Source: Flavobacterium petrolei
Lineage (GTDB): Bacteria > Bacteroidota > Bacteroidia > Flavobacteriales > Flavobacteriaceae
Reading direction: 5' to 3'
Length of the DNA: 64,000 nt
Assembly (NCBI RefSeq): GCF_003314435.2
Contig: NZ_QNVY02000003.1
Span: 372,001 to 436,000, forward strand
A program made the translations under genes and the position numbers. The notes beneath the pieces are model-generated. The model worked only from the letters and a program-made list of their open reading frames with translations. It was not told the DNA's origin and ran no database searches. Shown one piece after another: positions 34,274-43,729 of this stretch. Position 1 is the first letter of the stretch. Every line of letters starts with the position of its first letter.

Positions 34274-35998
34274 TTAAACTGCTGCCAATTTAAAATAAAA
34301 AGTACTGCCCAGACCCAACTCACTTTTTACTCCAATAATTCCGTTTTGTGCTTCTATAAATTCTTTGCTTATAGCTAAACCCAATCCCGTTCCTGACTTA
34401 TGACTTCCTGGTACCTGAAAATATTTATCAAAAACTTTAGTTTTATAACGACTATCAATTCCTTTTCCAGTATCAATTACTCGAAAAACAACCTGATTGT
34501 TTTCATTTTTAAGTTTTACAATTATGGTACTGTTTTCTGTTGAATACGTAATTGCATTGGTTAAAAAATTAATCAAAACCCAAGCAGTTTTCTCGCTGTC
34601 TGCCTTTATATCTGGTAAATTTTGTTCCGTCTCAATAACTAGCACAATTTGCTTTTGTTCTGCTTGCACTTTTACAGCTTCGGTAGCGTAGTTCATAATT
34701 TCATAGGGATTACTCTTTTCCATATTCAGCTTTATATTCCCGGTTTCTAACTGGGACAATTCTAATAGTTCTCCCGTAATTTTTAATAACCGCTGACTGT
34801 CGTCTTTTATACTTTCTATTAATTGCTTTTGATCTTCATTAATGTTGCCTGTTTCTGCTTTTTCGAGCAATTGTAAACTTAATTTTATGGATGAAATTGG
34901 GGTTTTCAATTCGTGCGAAACGGTAGCAATAAAATTGGTTTTAGCAAAATCCAGTTCTTTAAAAACAGTAATATTTCTTAAGATAATAACATTCCCAATG
35001 TCAATAATTTGATCTTCTCCTGTTGGTTTAATGGTAATGTTTATGGTTTCTTTTTCGAAATAACTTTCTTTGCCATCAGCAAAAATTTTCATGGGAAGCG
35101 ATTTCTGTTTTTCATCAGACAGATCTTTAATTACCAACGATTTCATCAAATCATTGGTCAAAGCAAGAGTTGTTATGAGTTTACCCATAACGTCCTCTGC
35201 TTTTAAACCAATTATTTTCAAAGCCTCATCATTTGCAAATAAAATCAAACCCTGATTGTCTAACCCGATAATTGGGTCGTGCATATTGTTGATTAAAGTT
35301 TCTAGTCTTTTCTTTTCAAATGACAGTTTATACAAATTACTATTGTTATACTCCTGCAGTTTTTCTGCCATGATATTGAATGATTTTGCCAAATCTCCAA
35401 ATTCATTGTGGTTCATAAAATGCACTCGTTGCGAATAGTTTTTATTGGCTATTTCTTTGATACTGTCCGTGAGTTCTTTTATTGGATTGGCAATATTGTT
35501 GGGCAAATTCACCAAAAGATTAAAAGCAATCAAAAAGCAAAGTGTTCCTGTTACTGCAATCCAAAAATTAGCGGTCTCTGCTGTGTGTTTTGCAATATCA
35601 CTTTTTTCTTTTATTGCATTCATATTCAATTTCATAATCTTGAAAATGTCTTGACGGATTTGGCTTTTTAAGGTTTCATCGGTTCTATTTTTCTTCAAAA
35701 AATCGAAATTTTTCTGCAAATTATAGGTCGCTTTATCTTCGCCAGCCTCCGTAATATTGGCAATTTGTTTGGTAATATTGGTTTCAAAAATAGCAATTGC
35801 CTTTTCTTCATTCCCATTAATTTCATCTAACGAAAGAAGCATGTTTCGCGAATATTCTAGCGTGTTGTAATTGGCTTTTAAAATATTGTCTGTGTCTTTT
35901 TTTATCGAAAAAATATAAAATGCCGCTACTAATGAAAGTATGATTATCATTAGAAAAAGCAGGCCAACGCCCAGGTTTAATTTGGTTTTAATTTTCAT
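34274..35998 (-). CDS. Membrane sensor histidine kinase of the kdp locus
   Basis: 574 aa. TM1 about 10-31, an alpha-helical sensor region 32-140, TM2 about 146-168, a HAMP linker (NIANPIKELTDSIKEIANKNYSQRV), a PAS domain about 235-360 (NNMHDPIIGLDNQGLILFANDEALKIIG), then HisKA with the phosphoacceptor in ATVSHELKTPISSIKLSL and a GHKL ATPase (NAITYSTE, DTGKGID, GTGLGLAISKEF). In E. coli the KdpD kinase is fused to its sensor and has a four-TM DUF4118 module; here that is replaced by this two-TM kinase encoded one base after a separate KdpD N-terminal protein. It probably phosphorylates the response regulator at 43730; that pairing is inferred. Confidence 0.9.
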   Translation of the reverse strand: MKIKTKLNLGVGLLFLMIIILSLVAAFYIFSIKKDTDNILKANYNTLEYSRNMLLSLDEINGNEEKAIAIFETNITKQIANITEAGEDKATYNLQKNFDFLKKNRTDETLKSQIRQDIFKIMKLNMNAIKEKSDIAKHTAETANFWIAVTGTLCFLIAFNLLVNLPNNIANPIKELTDSIKEIANKNYSQRVHFMNHNEFGDLAKSFNIMAEKLQEYNNSNLYKLSFEKKRLETLINNMHDPIIGLDNQGLILFANDEALKIIGLKAEDVMGKLITTLALTNDLMKSLVIKDLSDEKQKSLPMKIFADGKESYFEKETINITIKPTGEDQIIDIGNVIILRNITVFKELDFAKTNFIATVSHELKTPISSIKLSLQLLEKAETGNINEDQKQLIESIKDDSQRLLKITGELLELSQLETGNIKLNMEKSNPYEIMNYATEAVKVQAEQKQIVLVIETEQNLPDIKADSEKTAWVLINFLTNAITYSTENSTIIVKLKNENNQVVFRVIDTGKGIDSRYKTKVFDKYFQVPGSHKSGTGLGLAISKEFIEAQNGIIGVKSELGLGSTFYFKLAAV

Positions 35999-35999
35999 T

Positions 36000-37127
36000 T
36001 TAAGATAGAATTATAAGATCAATATTAGATGACGTTAGGTTGTTCAACAATTTATTAAAAACAGTTGTCGATAAAATTACTTTAAATAAACTCAAATGCG
36101 GTTTCCCGATGCAAACGGTGGTGATTTGTTTTTGCGCGACCACCTCTAAAATAGCATCTGTTATATGAGTATTCTGAACTTTAATTACTTCGGCACCAAG
36201 TTGTGTAGCCAATTTAAAATTATTAATAAGGTGACGTTGCTTGTCTAATGCAATTTTGTCGCTGCTTTCTTTTGGAGTTTCCACATACAAAACATACCAT
36301 TTACAGTTGTAATAGCTAGCTAAACGAGCTGCTTTTCTAATTACAATTTTAGCCGTTTTATCGTTACTGCTAATGCAAGCCAATAATTTTTCATGTTTTA
36401 CTGCAATGTTTTTGGGCACTTCACTTTCCACTTTTCGATTGACTTGACTCGCTACTTCCTTCAAGGCCAATTCCCGCAATTGTAAAATTTGATCAGATTT
36501 AAAAAAATTATTCAGCGCCGTAAGAATTTTATCTGCGGTATAGATTTTACCGTCTTTCAAACGGGCAATCAACTCATCTGAAGTCAAATCAATATTGACC
36601 ACCTCATCCGCCAATTTCAAAACACTGTCTGGAATGCGTTCCTGAACATCAATATTTGTAATGTTTTTTACATCTGCATTTAAACTTTCTAAGTGCTGAA
36701 TATTCACTGCCGAAATCACATTTATGCCTGCTTCTAAAATCTCCAAAACATCCTGCCACCTTTTTTCGTTTTTGCTTCCTTCAATATTCGTATGCGCTAA
36801 TTCATCTACAATAACCACTTCTGGACGCAAATTGATAATGGCTTGTAAATCCATTTCTTCAAGCAATTTCCCTTTGTAAAAAAGGGTTCGCCTAGGAATT
36901 ACCGGTAAACCCTCTAATAGTTCGTGTGTTTCTTTCCGATTGTGCGTTTCTATAAACCCAATCTTTACATCGATACCATTTTTTAACAGCGTATGTGCTT
37001 CCTGTAACATCCTAAAAGTTTTGCCCACACCGGCACTCATACCGATGTAGACTTTAAACTTTCCTTTGCGTGATTTCTGAATTAAATCAAGAAAGTGTTT
37101 GACATTCTTTTCTTTTTCGTTGTCCAA
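36000..37127 (-). CDS. kdpD: KdpD N-terminal sensor module (stand-alone, with USP domain)
   Basis: 375 aa. Residues about 20-230 are the KdpD family domain with Walker A GMSAGVGKT (29-37) and Walker B-like VIVDELAHTN; KRWQDVLEILEAGINVISAVNIQHLESL is strongly conserved. About 250-375 is a universal-stress-protein-like domain (KLLACISSNDKTAKIVIRKAARLASYYNCKWYVLYVET, TVCIGKPH). No membrane helices and no kinase domain: the usual C-terminal half is missing by design, since the stop is followed one base later by a separate histidine kinase. It should bind K+ or c-di-AMP-type signals and modulate that kinase; the mechanism is inferred. Confidence 0.92.
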   Translation of the reverse strand: MDNEKEKNVKHFLDLIQKSRKGKFKVYIGMSAGVGKTFRMLQEAHTLLKNGIDVKIGFIETHNRKETHELLEGLPVIPRRTLFYKGKLLEEMDLQAIINLRPEVVIVDELAHTNIEGSKNEKRWQDVLEILEAGINVISAVNIQHLESLNADVKNITNIDVQERIPDSVLKLADEVVNIDLTSDELIARLKDGKIYTADKILTALNNFFKSDQILQLRELALKEVASQVNRKVESEVPKNIAVKHEKLLACISSNDKTAKIVIRKAARLASYYNCKWYVLYVETPKESSDKIALDKQRHLINNFKLATQLGAEVIKVQNTHITDAILEVVAQKQITTVCIGKPHLSLFKVILSTTVFNKLLNNLTSSNIDLIILS

Positions 37128-37161
37128 TTTGGTTTTTGGGATTTTATTTTTTTAAAAAAAA

Positions 37162-38244
37162 TTAAAAAGAAATAGCCAATGCTGTCGTTAAAAATACATT
37201 TTGATTGCTTGGCGAATTATCTTTCAAAAAAACATCGTCTTTACTATTTAAAGTTCTTGCCTCTATTCTAAACATCAAATTATCAGTAATTAAATAATCA
37301 AAGTTTGTAGAGAAACCGTATGTTTTAAATCCGTTTGGTGTTGCTGTTGCTATTATTACTCCTTTTTCATCTGCGTAATACTCTGCTCTTGCTGCCAATT
37401 GGATTTTAGTTGTTGGTTTGTATTGCGCTATTAAAATCGGTGAAAACCAAACATCATACTCGTCACTTTCTGTTACTTTTTGTTGTGCTCCAATATCAAA
37501 ACCAGCTGTTAAACTTGTCTTTTCGGATACTTTAAATTGTCCGTAAAAATTATTAAAATAACGCCATTTTCTGTCATTATCCGGTTGTTCATTCCCCACA
37601 TACGTACTCCAATTCAACGTTGTTTTTGCAGTAGGTTTATAGGTTACTTGTGTTCCAAAAGCCGGTGTTTGATTGCCATCAATTTTCTGGATGCGTTGCC
37701 ATCCGTTTAAATACATGGCCGCCAAATACCATTTTTCATTTTTTGAAGTATATCCAATTTTCACACCCGCTTCATAATACGGCGAATTATCAGCCAAAAT
37801 ACTTCTAGTCAAAGTGGCGCAATCTTTACCAATAGCGCTTTCAAAACCAATATGTGACGGCATAATTCCCGCATCAATCCACAGATTATGTTTCGTCGAA
37901 ATTTTCACGCCCACATTCGCTTCATACACATTTTTTAGTAAATCTTGTTCTGCTGCCAAATTGTATTGGGCATACGTTCCGGCCATTAAGGCAAAATTCC
38001 CGCGAACATTCTCTTTAGCATAATTTATCTTCGCCAATCCTAAATTCAAATTGAGTTCGTTATGCTTGTTATGACTGTAAATAAATCCGGGTCTTACATG
38101 ATTGTCTGGTTCTCCAAAATCATAACTGTAATACGTTTCTATGTAACCCGAAAACGTGAAAGGACTTTTTTCTTTCGTTACTTCCTGAGCATTAATTGTT
38201 GTAAAACCAAAAGCTATTAAAGCGGTAACTATTATATTTTTCAT
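37162..38244 (-). CDS. Outer-membrane porin of the kdp operon
   Basis: 360 aa with a signal peptide (MKNIIVTALIAFGFTTINAQ). The mature protein is a chain of amphipathic strands: FTFSGYIETYYSYDFGEPDNHVRPGFIYSHNKHNELNLNLG, LWIDAGIMPSHIGFESAIG, SPYYEAGVKIGYTSKNEKWYLAAMYLNGWQR, ending VFLTTALAISF with the terminal Phe of BAM substrates. It matches the outer-membrane beta-barrel porin family found in Bacteroidota kdp operons. Its position between kdpC and kdpD suggests it lets K+ cross the outer membrane. Substrate selectivity is not shown by the sequence. A dispersed repeat separates it from kdpC. Confidence 0.8.
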   Translation of the reverse strand: MKNIIVTALIAFGFTTINAQEVTKEKSPFTFSGYIETYYSYDFGEPDNHVRPGFIYSHNKHNELNLNLGLAKINYAKENVRGNFALMAGTYAQYNLAAEQDLLKNVYEANVGVKISTKHNLWIDAGIMPSHIGFESAIGKDCATLTRSILADNSPYYEAGVKIGYTSKNEKWYLAAMYLNGWQRIQKIDGNQTPAFGTQVTYKPTAKTTLNWSTYVGNEQPDNDRKWRYFNNFYGQFKVSEKTSLTAGFDIGAQQKVTESDEYDVWFSPILIAQYKPTTKIQLAARAEYYADEKGVIIATATPNGFKTYGFSTNFDYLITDNLMFRIEARTLNSKDDVFLKDNSPSNQNVFLTTALAISF

Positions 38245-38250
38245 TTTTTT

Positions 38251-38386
38251 GTCATTGCGAGGAACGAAGCAATCTCACACCCTCATTATTTATTATTTGA
38301 AGCTAATCCCGCTATCATTCCAATCTTTTGTCTCGCAAAAAAACGAGACAAAAGGATTTTCCCTTCTATCGGGGCTAGGGCATCTC
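38251..38386 (+). repeat. Composite dispersed repeat, copy A
   Basis: Starts with GTCATTGCGAGGAACGAAGC plus AATCTC, then GAAGCTAATCCCGCT, a hairpin CTTTTGTCTCG/CGAGACAAAAG (38325-38354), and ends near GGGGCTAGGGCATC. Copy B at 54252-54384 has the same modules in the same order in inverted orientation. It fills the kdpC-porin gap of 198 bp. Confidence 0.75.
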
Positions 38387-38442
38387 GTTTTTAAAGACCT
38401 TATTTTTTTAATTTGCCATTGACTTTAGTATTGAAATCAATC

Positions 38443-38997
38443 CTATTTCAATTCATCCAAAGCGATATTCAATTCTAGAACATTCACTGTTGCAGTTCCC
38501 ATAATAGCTGGTAAATTTATTTTACTATCTACCAAAGCTTTTACTTTTTCCTCTGATAAGTTTCTCGCTCCCGCCACCCTTTTTACCTGAATCAAAGCTC
38601 CTTGCGGTGAAATATTAGGATCTAAACCACTTCCAGAAGCCGTCACCATATCCGAAGGAATCTCTGATTTTTTCAAATAAGGATGCACGATTAAAAAAGT
38701 GTCGATTCTTTTTTGCACCAATGCTAAATAATCAGGATTACTTGGTCCTTTATTGCTTCCTCCACTTCCTGCAGCGTTATAATCCACAGCCGAAGGCCTT
38801 CCCCAAAAGTAGTTGGATTTGTCGAATTTTTGTCCAATTTTTTGATAACCCACCACTTTTCCGTTTACGGTAATTGTTTCTCCTTTTCCTTTATTGGGAG
38901 CCAATTGTGCTATCCCAAAAATTGCCATTGGGTAAATAACCGCTAACAACACCACCATAAATAAGGTGAATTTTAATATTGAAAATATATTTTTCAT
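38443..38997 (-). CDS. kdpC: K+-transporting ATPase subunit C
   Basis: 184 aa. One N-terminal membrane helix (FTLFMVVLLAVIYPMAIFGIAQLA) and a periplasmic domain with the family pattern GQKFDKSNYFWGRPSAVDYNAAGSGGSNKGPSNPDYL and VTASGSGLDPNISPQGALIQVKRVAGARNLSEEKVKALV. KdpC stabilises the KdpAB complex and is needed for K+-dependent ATPase activity. The gene follows kdpB after a 188-bp gap filled by a repeat, so it may depend on read-through. Confidence 0.97.
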   Translation of the reverse strand: MKNIFSILKFTLFMVVLLAVIYPMAIFGIAQLAPNKGKGETITVNGKVVGYQKIGQKFDKSNYFWGRPSAVDYNAAGSGGSNKGPSNPDYLALVQKRIDTFLIVHPYLKKSEIPSDMVTASGSGLDPNISPQGALIQVKRVAGARNLSEEKVKALVDSKINLPAIMGTATVNVLELNIALDELK

Positions 38998-39059
38998 TTT
39001 TTTATTTTTTTTTATTCATCCCGACCTTCTCTACACAATCGACAGCAAACTGGTGAAGC

Positions 39060-39185
39060 AAAGGAGAGGGAGAATTTATAGAAGTTTTTACTCTTAATTT
39101 CGTTTATTAATTCTTAAAATTCATTTTTCACCATCCTTTTATGGAATTTCGGCTCCCTCTCCTTTGGAGAGGGCTGGGGTGAGGA
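39060..39185. repeat. Inverted-repeat element in the kdpB-kdpC gap
   Basis: AAAGGAGAGGGAG at 39060-39072 faces CTCCCTCTCCTTT at 39153-39165, about 80 bp apart. The right arm continues as a local palindrome CCCTCTCC-TTT-GGAGAGGG with GCTGGGGTGAGG, a motif I recognise as repeated in flavobacterial spacers. A related copy is at 58180-58212. Confidence 0.65.
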
Positions 39186-41219
39186 TTACATAAATAATGC
39201 TACAACCAAATCAATTATTTTAATTCCAATAAATGGGATGATCAAACCACCAAGACCATAAATCAATAGGTTTCGCTTTAAAATAGCACTCGCCCCGATC
39301 GGTTTATAATCAACTCCTTTTAGCGCAAGCGGAATCAATATCGGAATAATAATCGCATTGAAAATAACCGCTGATAAAATCGCACTTTCTGGACTGTGTA
39401 ATCCCATAATATTTAATCCTTCAAGAGCAGGAATTGCCGTGATGAAAAGCGCAGGAACAATGGCAAAATATTTGGCCACATCATTCGCAATAGAGAAAGT
39501 AGTAAGCGTTCCTCTGGTCATCAATAATTGTTTTCCTATTTCTATAATTTCGATTAACTTGGTGGGGTCATTGTCCAGATCGACCATGTTTCCGGCTTCT
39601 TTTGCTGCTTGAGTTCCGCTGTTCATGGCCACACCAACATTGGCTTGTGCCAAAGCAGGTGCATCATTAGTTCCATCACCCATCATCGCTACGAGCTTGC
39701 CTTGTTCTTGTTCGTTTTTGATGTAATTCATTTTATCTTCCGGTTTGGCTTCGGCAATAAAATCATCTACACCAGCAGCTTCGGCAATAAATTTGGCTGT
39801 CAACGGGTTATCTCCTGTAACCATTACCGTTTTTACTCCCATTTTTCTCAAACGGTCAAAACGTTCTTTCATTCCCGTTTTAATAATGTCCTGCAATTCA
39901 ATAACCCCTTGAACTTGACCATTTTTAACTACCACCAATGGCGTTCCTCCTTTTGATGAGATAGCAATCACTGCTTGTGCAATATCCTCCGGGAAAATTG
40001 TTCCCGCTTTCATTGCAATATTTTTTGCAGCATCCTGAGCTCCTTTTCTAATATCGGTTCCGTCTTTTAAAATAACACCGCTGGTTCTCGTTTCGGCGGT
40101 AAACTTGATTAAAGTAGCTCCTTCAATAGATAGTTTATTTGCCACTTCAATTCCTGCCAGTTCCACAATACTTTTGCCTTCGGGCGTGTCATCAGCCAGT
40201 GAACTCAAAACTGCTGACTTTATAAAATCATCTTCCGAAATCCCCTTTGCAGGATAAAAACGAGTTGCTTTTCTGTTTCCAATAGTGATTGTTCCTGTTT
40301 TATCCAAAAGCAATACATCAATATCTCCTGCAGTTTCCACCGCTTTCCCTGATTTGGTAATAACGTTAGCTCGCAAAGCCCTGTCCATTCCTGCAATCCC
40401 AATCGCAGATAACAAACCACCAATCGTTGTTGGAATCAAACAAACAAAAAGAGAGATGAAGGCAGCAATGGTTATCGGTGCATTCGCATAATCTGCAAAA
40501 GGTTTCAAGGTCACACAAACAATCACGAAGATTAAAGTAAACGCTGACAACAAAATAGTTAACGCAATTTCATTAGGCGTTTTTTGGCGGCTTGCTCCTT
40601 CTACCAAAGCAATCATTTTATCCAGAAAACTCTCCCCTGGTTCATTAGTCACAATCACTTTGATTTTGTCTGATAATACTTTTGTTCCTCCAGTTACCGA
40701 TGATTTATCACCACCCGCTTCTCGAATTACAGGAGCGCTTTCTCCGGTAATAGCACTTTCATCTATAGTGGCCAATCCTTCAATAATTTCACCATCAGTC
40801 GCAATTAAATCTCCTGATTCACAAACAAAAACATCGCCTTTCTTCAATTCAGAAGAACTGATATTCTTAATTTCACCATTGGCTAAAACTTGTCTTGCCG
40901 GTGTTTCTTCCCGTGTTTTTCTTAAACTATCCGCTTGTGCTTTTCCTCTTGCTTCGGCAATAGCCTCGGCAAAATTGGCAAACAAAAGCGTTGCTAACAA
41001 AATTAAAAAAACTATGAAATTATAAGTAAAACCGCCTTGGTCTTGTGCGCCAAATAAAATGGCAATACACACAGCAAGCATAATGGCAGTTCCAATTTCA
41101 ACGGTGAACATGACCGGATTCTTGAACATTATTTTCGGGTTTAGCTTAACAAAAGACTGTACTAGCGCCTCTTTTACTTGCTTACTTTCGAATAATGAAT
41201 TGGATTTATTGTTATTCAT
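39186..41219 (-). CDS. kdpB: K+-transporting P-type ATPase subunit B
   Basis: 677-aa catalytic subunit, typical length. Motifs: actuator TGES (158-161), phosphorylation site D306 in [10 protein letters not shown], nucleotide-binding [39 protein letters not shown] and the hinge [38 protein letters not shown]. Seven membrane helices are expected (for example [51 protein letters not shown]). It starts 8 bp after kdpA ends, so coupled. ATP hydrolysis drives K+ import through KdpA. Confidence 0.98.
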   Translation of the reverse strand: MNNNKSNSLFESKQVKEALVQSFVKLNPKIMFKNPVMFTVEIGTAIMLAVCIAILFGAQDQGGFTYNFIVFLILLATLLFANFAEAIAEARGKAQADSLRKTREETPARQVLANGEIKNISSSELKKGDVFVCESGDLIATDGEIIEGLATIDESAITGESAPVIREAGGDKSSVTGGTKVLSDKIKVIVTNEPGESFLDKMIALVEGASRQKTPNEIALTILLSAFTLIFVIVCVTLKPFADYANAPITIAAFISLFVCLIPTTIGGLLSAIGIAGMDRALRANVITKSGKAVETAGDIDVLLLDKTGTITIGNRKATRFYPAKGISEDDFIKSAVLSSLADDTPEGKSIVELAGIEVANKLSIEGATLIKFTAETRTSGVILKDGTDIRKGAQDAAKNIAMKAGTIFPEDIAQAVIAISSKGGTPLVVVKNGQVQGVIELQDIIKTGMKERFDRLRKMGVKTVMVTGDNPLTAKFIAEAAGVDDFIAEAKPEDKMNYIKNEQEQGKLVAMMGDGTNDAPALAQANVGVAMNSGTQAAKEAGNMVDLDNDPTKLIEIIEIGKQLLMTRGTLTTFSIANDVAKYFAIVPALFITAIPALEGLNIMGLHSPESAILSAVIFNAIIIPILIPLALKGVDYKPIGASAILKRNLLIYGLGGLIIPFIGIKIIDLVVALFM

Positions 41220-41227
41220 TTTTATTA

Positions 41228-42949
41228 TTATTTTAATGTAAAATATTCTGCCAATGGTCCTAAAGCCAATGCTGGGAAGAAAGATAAGGCTGCAATAATG
41301 GCGATTACGGCAAAAACCATAACTCCAAAAATGGTCGTGTCTGTTTTTAAAGTTCCAGCACTTTCAGGAATATATTTTTTATTTGCCAACAATCCTGCGA
41401 TAGCTAAAGGCCCAATGATAGGAAGGAAACGACTCAATAACAACACAATTCCTGTGGTGATATTCCAAAAAGGATTATTGTCGCCCAAACCTTCAAATCC
41501 AGAACCGTTGTTGGCTGCGCTCGAAGTATATTCGTATAACATTTCCGAAAATCCGTGATGTCCAAGATTGTTCAACCAGCCGGTGGCGTTTCCGCTAAAC
41601 CAGTAGCCCATTGCAGTATCATTTGCAGCAAAATAAGATGCTAATGCCGTTCCTGACAATATTAATAAAGGGTGAAGAATGGCAATGAAAGCAGCAATTT
41701 TGACTTCACGGGCTTCAATTTTCTTTCCTAAAAATTCTGGTGTTCGTCCCACCATTAATCCCGAAATAAAGACTGCGAGAATGATAAAAATATAGAAGTT
41801 CAAAAATCCTACTCCACAACCACCATAAAAGGCATTGACCATCATCGCCAACAATTGCATCGAACCAGAAACCGGCATCGAACTGTCGTGCATATTATTC
41901 ACCGAGCCTGTAGAAATTACGGTGGTGGCAATGCTCCAAAATCCAGAAATGGCGGGTCCAAAACGAACTTCTTTGCCTTCCATCGCTCCGGTTGCTTGTG
42001 TAATTCCCATTTTTTCGATAGCTGGGTTTCCGTTGAGTTCACTGATAACGGTTGGTATTACTAAAAGTAAAAACCCAATAGTCATTACTCCAAAAACGAC
42101 ATAAGACAACCTTCTTTTCTTGAGATAAAATCCTAAAGCAAAAATCATCGCAAACGGAATGATTAATTGTGCCCATAGTTCAACCGCATTGGTAAAATAA
42201 GTAGGATTCTCTAATGGATGAGCCGAATTGGCTCCAAAAAATCCCCCGCCATTAGTTCCGATATGTTTAATACCGATAAATGCTGCAGCTGGTCCACGGG
42301 AAACTGCTACTGAATCACCTTGTAAAGTGGTAATTGTGTCTTTTCCTTCAAAAGTCATTGGTGTTCCACTAAATAACAAAGCGATGGCTACAATAGCAGA
42401 TAAAGGCAGTAAAATTCTAGTACAGCTTTTGATAAAATAATTATAGAAATTGCCCAATTTATCTGTGGTTCTTTCTTTCATTGCATTAAAAACCATTGCT
42501 GCGGCTGCCATTCCAACACCGGCAGATATAAATTGCAGAAACATTAAAACCAGCTGTGACAAATAAGAAACGCCGCTTTCACCGGGGTAATGCTGCAAAT
42601 TACAATTCACCACAAACGAAATAGCGGTATTAAATGCCAAATCAGGAGTCATATTTGGATTATTATCTGGATTTAAAGGCATTGAACCTTGAAATAACAA
42701 AACAAAAAAGCAAAGAAAGAACCAAACCATATTCACGCTTAACAGTGCTTTTAAATGCTGCTTCCAGTTCATTTCTTCCGTGGCATTGATTCCGCTGATT
42801 TTGAAAATAAATTTTTCAATTGGATTGAAAATCGGGTCAAGCAATGTTGTATCGCCGGAATAAATTTTGGCAATATACCTTCCTAAAGGAATAGCCAAAA
42901 CTATCGAAACAATAAAAATACTGATGACACCAAATAATTCTGTGTTCAT
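41228..42949 (-). CDS. kdpA: K+-transporting ATPase subunit A (ion channel-like)
   Basis: 573-aa polytopic subunit that binds and conducts K+ in the KdpFABC complex. The selectivity loops of the SKT superfamily are visible: [54 protein letters not shown] and [14 protein letters not shown]. Ten membrane helices fit the hydrophobicity. Start [32 protein letters not shown] is family-like. kdpF lies 19 bp upstream. Confidence 0.98.
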   Translation of the reverse strand: MNTELFGVISIFIVSIVLAIPLGRYIAKIYSGDTTLLDPIFNPIEKFIFKISGINATEEMNWKQHLKALLSVNMVWFFLCFFVLLFQGSMPLNPDNNPNMTPDLAFNTAISFVVNCNLQHYPGESGVSYLSQLVLMFLQFISAGVGMAAAAMVFNAMKERTTDKLGNFYNYFIKSCTRILLPLSAIVAIALLFSGTPMTFEGKDTITTLQGDSVAVSRGPAAAFIGIKHIGTNGGGFFGANSAHPLENPTYFTNAVELWAQLIIPFAMIFALGFYLKKRRLSYVVFGVMTIGFLLLVIPTVISELNGNPAIEKMGITQATGAMEGKEVRFGPAISGFWSIATTVISTGSVNNMHDSSMPVSGSMQLLAMMVNAFYGGCGVGFLNFYIFIILAVFISGLMVGRTPEFLGKKIEAREVKIAAFIAILHPLLILSGTALASYFAANDTAMGYWFSGNATGWLNNLGHHGFSEMLYEYTSSAANNGSGFEGLGDNNPFWNITTGIVLLLSRFLPIIGPLAIAGLLANKKYIPESAGTLKTDTTIFGVMVFAVIAIIAALSFFPALALGPLAEYFTLK

Positions 42950-42968
42950 AAAAAATTAGTTTATTGAG

Positions 42969-43046
42969 TTAAAATTTTTCGGGTTTGATTAATACATAAA
43001 CCAAATAGCCAAAAACAGCAAGTGCAATTATAAATAGTGCTATCAT
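42969..43046 (-). CDS. kdpF: KdpF, small membrane subunit
   Basis: A 25-aa ORF, MIALFIIALAVFGYLVYVLI then KPEKF. One hydrophobic helix and the C-terminal LxKPEKF motif are exactly the KdpF pattern, a lipid-like stabiliser of the Kdp complex. It ends 19 bp before kdpA. It is too short for standard ORF calling and would be missed without reading the gap. Confidence 0.9.
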   Translation of the reverse strand: MIALFIIALAVFGYLVYVLIKPEKF

Positions 43047-43049
43047 GGT

Positions 43050-43136
43050 TTAGATTTTTTCAAAAAATTCGACTGCTTTAAAACAAATCGCAAATAACAA
43101 AACGGCTAGTGCGAGTAAAAGGATTGTGATTATCAT
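43050..43136 (-). CDS. kdp-associated micro-ORF (28-aa membrane peptide)
   Basis: Reads MIITILLLALAVLLFAICFK then AVEFFEKI and TAA. One hydrophobic helix with a short polar tail; start and stop are in register with the operon and the stop precedes the kdpF ATG by 3 bp. It resembles KdpF in size and layout but lacks KPEKF. I recall similar tiny ORFs before kdpF in flavobacteria; role unknown, perhaps a second small subunit of the complex. Confidence 0.65.
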   Translation of the reverse strand: MIITILLLALAVLLFAICFKAVEFFEKI

Positions 43137-43202
43137 AATTGTAGTTTATTGATTTATTAAAGATTTAGATAATCGATCAAATAATTCAATCGATTAAACT
43201 TG

Positions 43203-43484
43203 TTATACTCCCGAGGCATTAATTTGTTTGATGTATTCTGCCTTCAAGGATTTTGGAAAAAGATTCGAAATATTGCAATGACGCAATTCCATGAAAGAGG
43301 AAACTGAAAAAACATATACATTCGAAATGGCAATCTTAGTTTCGTTGCTTCCTGTTGTCAATAATCGTTCAGCAAGTGCCAAACATTTTTTTGCTTTGGA
43401 AATATTTCCAGTAATAATTGCAGTCTTGGTGATTTCAGCAAAGCGTTCTGCTTGTTTGTAAATCGTGGTGACTTGATTTTTCAT
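43203..43484 (-). CDS. Small hypothetical protein upstream of kdpF
   Basis: 93 aa, cytoplasmic by composition, mostly helical: QVTTIYKQAERFAEITKTAIITGNISKAKKCLALAERLLTTGSNETKIAISNVYVFSVSSFMELRHCNISNLFPKSLKAEYIKQINASGV. The helical hairpin pattern resembles a single TPR-like unit (ITGNISKAKKCLALAERLL). It lies 66 bp upstream of the micro-ORFs on the same strand and may be the first gene of the kdp operon. Not recognised as a named family; its conserved position in kdp loci of relatives would be worth checking. Confidence 0.7.
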   Translation of the reverse strand: MKNQVTTIYKQAERFAEITKTAIITGNISKAKKCLALAERLLTTGSNETKIAISNVYVFSVSSFMELRHCNISNLFPKSLKAEYIKQINASGV

Positions 43485-43586
43485 AAGTATTTAATATTTG
43501 TTGTTTAAAGGAATATGGTATCGCCATTCTTCGGTTTTATTTCTAATTTGAATCATAGCGATTTCATAAGAATGATTTTTATGTTC

Positions 43587-43603
43587 TTCATCGCTTATGC
43601 CAA
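43587..43603 (-). promoter_or_regulatory. Weak sigma-54 promoter candidate upstream of the kdp operon
   Basis: On the - strand TTGGCATAAGCGATGAA: the -24 half TTGGCAT is good, but the -12 half reads TGAA instead of TGCA. Suggested because the local regulator is of the sigma-54 activator type. Confidence 0.2.
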
Positions 43604-43684
43604 AATACATTCCAAAAAGTAACCATAGACATCAAAGCATTGTCAATTACGGATTTGTGGTTTTCATGCCAAAAAAAAGCATAA

Positions 43685-43714
43685 AAAAAGCCTATCAAAA
43701 TGATAGGCTTTTCT
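43685..43714 (-). terminator. Rho-independent terminator of the response regulator gene
   Basis: AAAGCCTATCA/TGATAGGCTTT hairpin with an A-run on the left, which is a T-run on the - strand. It separates the regulator gene from the kdp genes. Confidence 0.85.
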
Positions 43715-43729
43715 CAAAATAATATGATT

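Noticed and set aside
34135..34323. 62-aa frame overlapping the end of the kdp kinase
   Set aside because: Overlaps the kinase C-terminus and has no recognisable pattern.
40220..40423. Small ORFs overlapping kdpB
   Set aside because: Out-of-frame shadows of a highly conserved ATPase.
43640..43680. TTGGCATGAAAACC as a sigma-54 promoter
   Set aside because: The -12 half has no GC at the right spacing.
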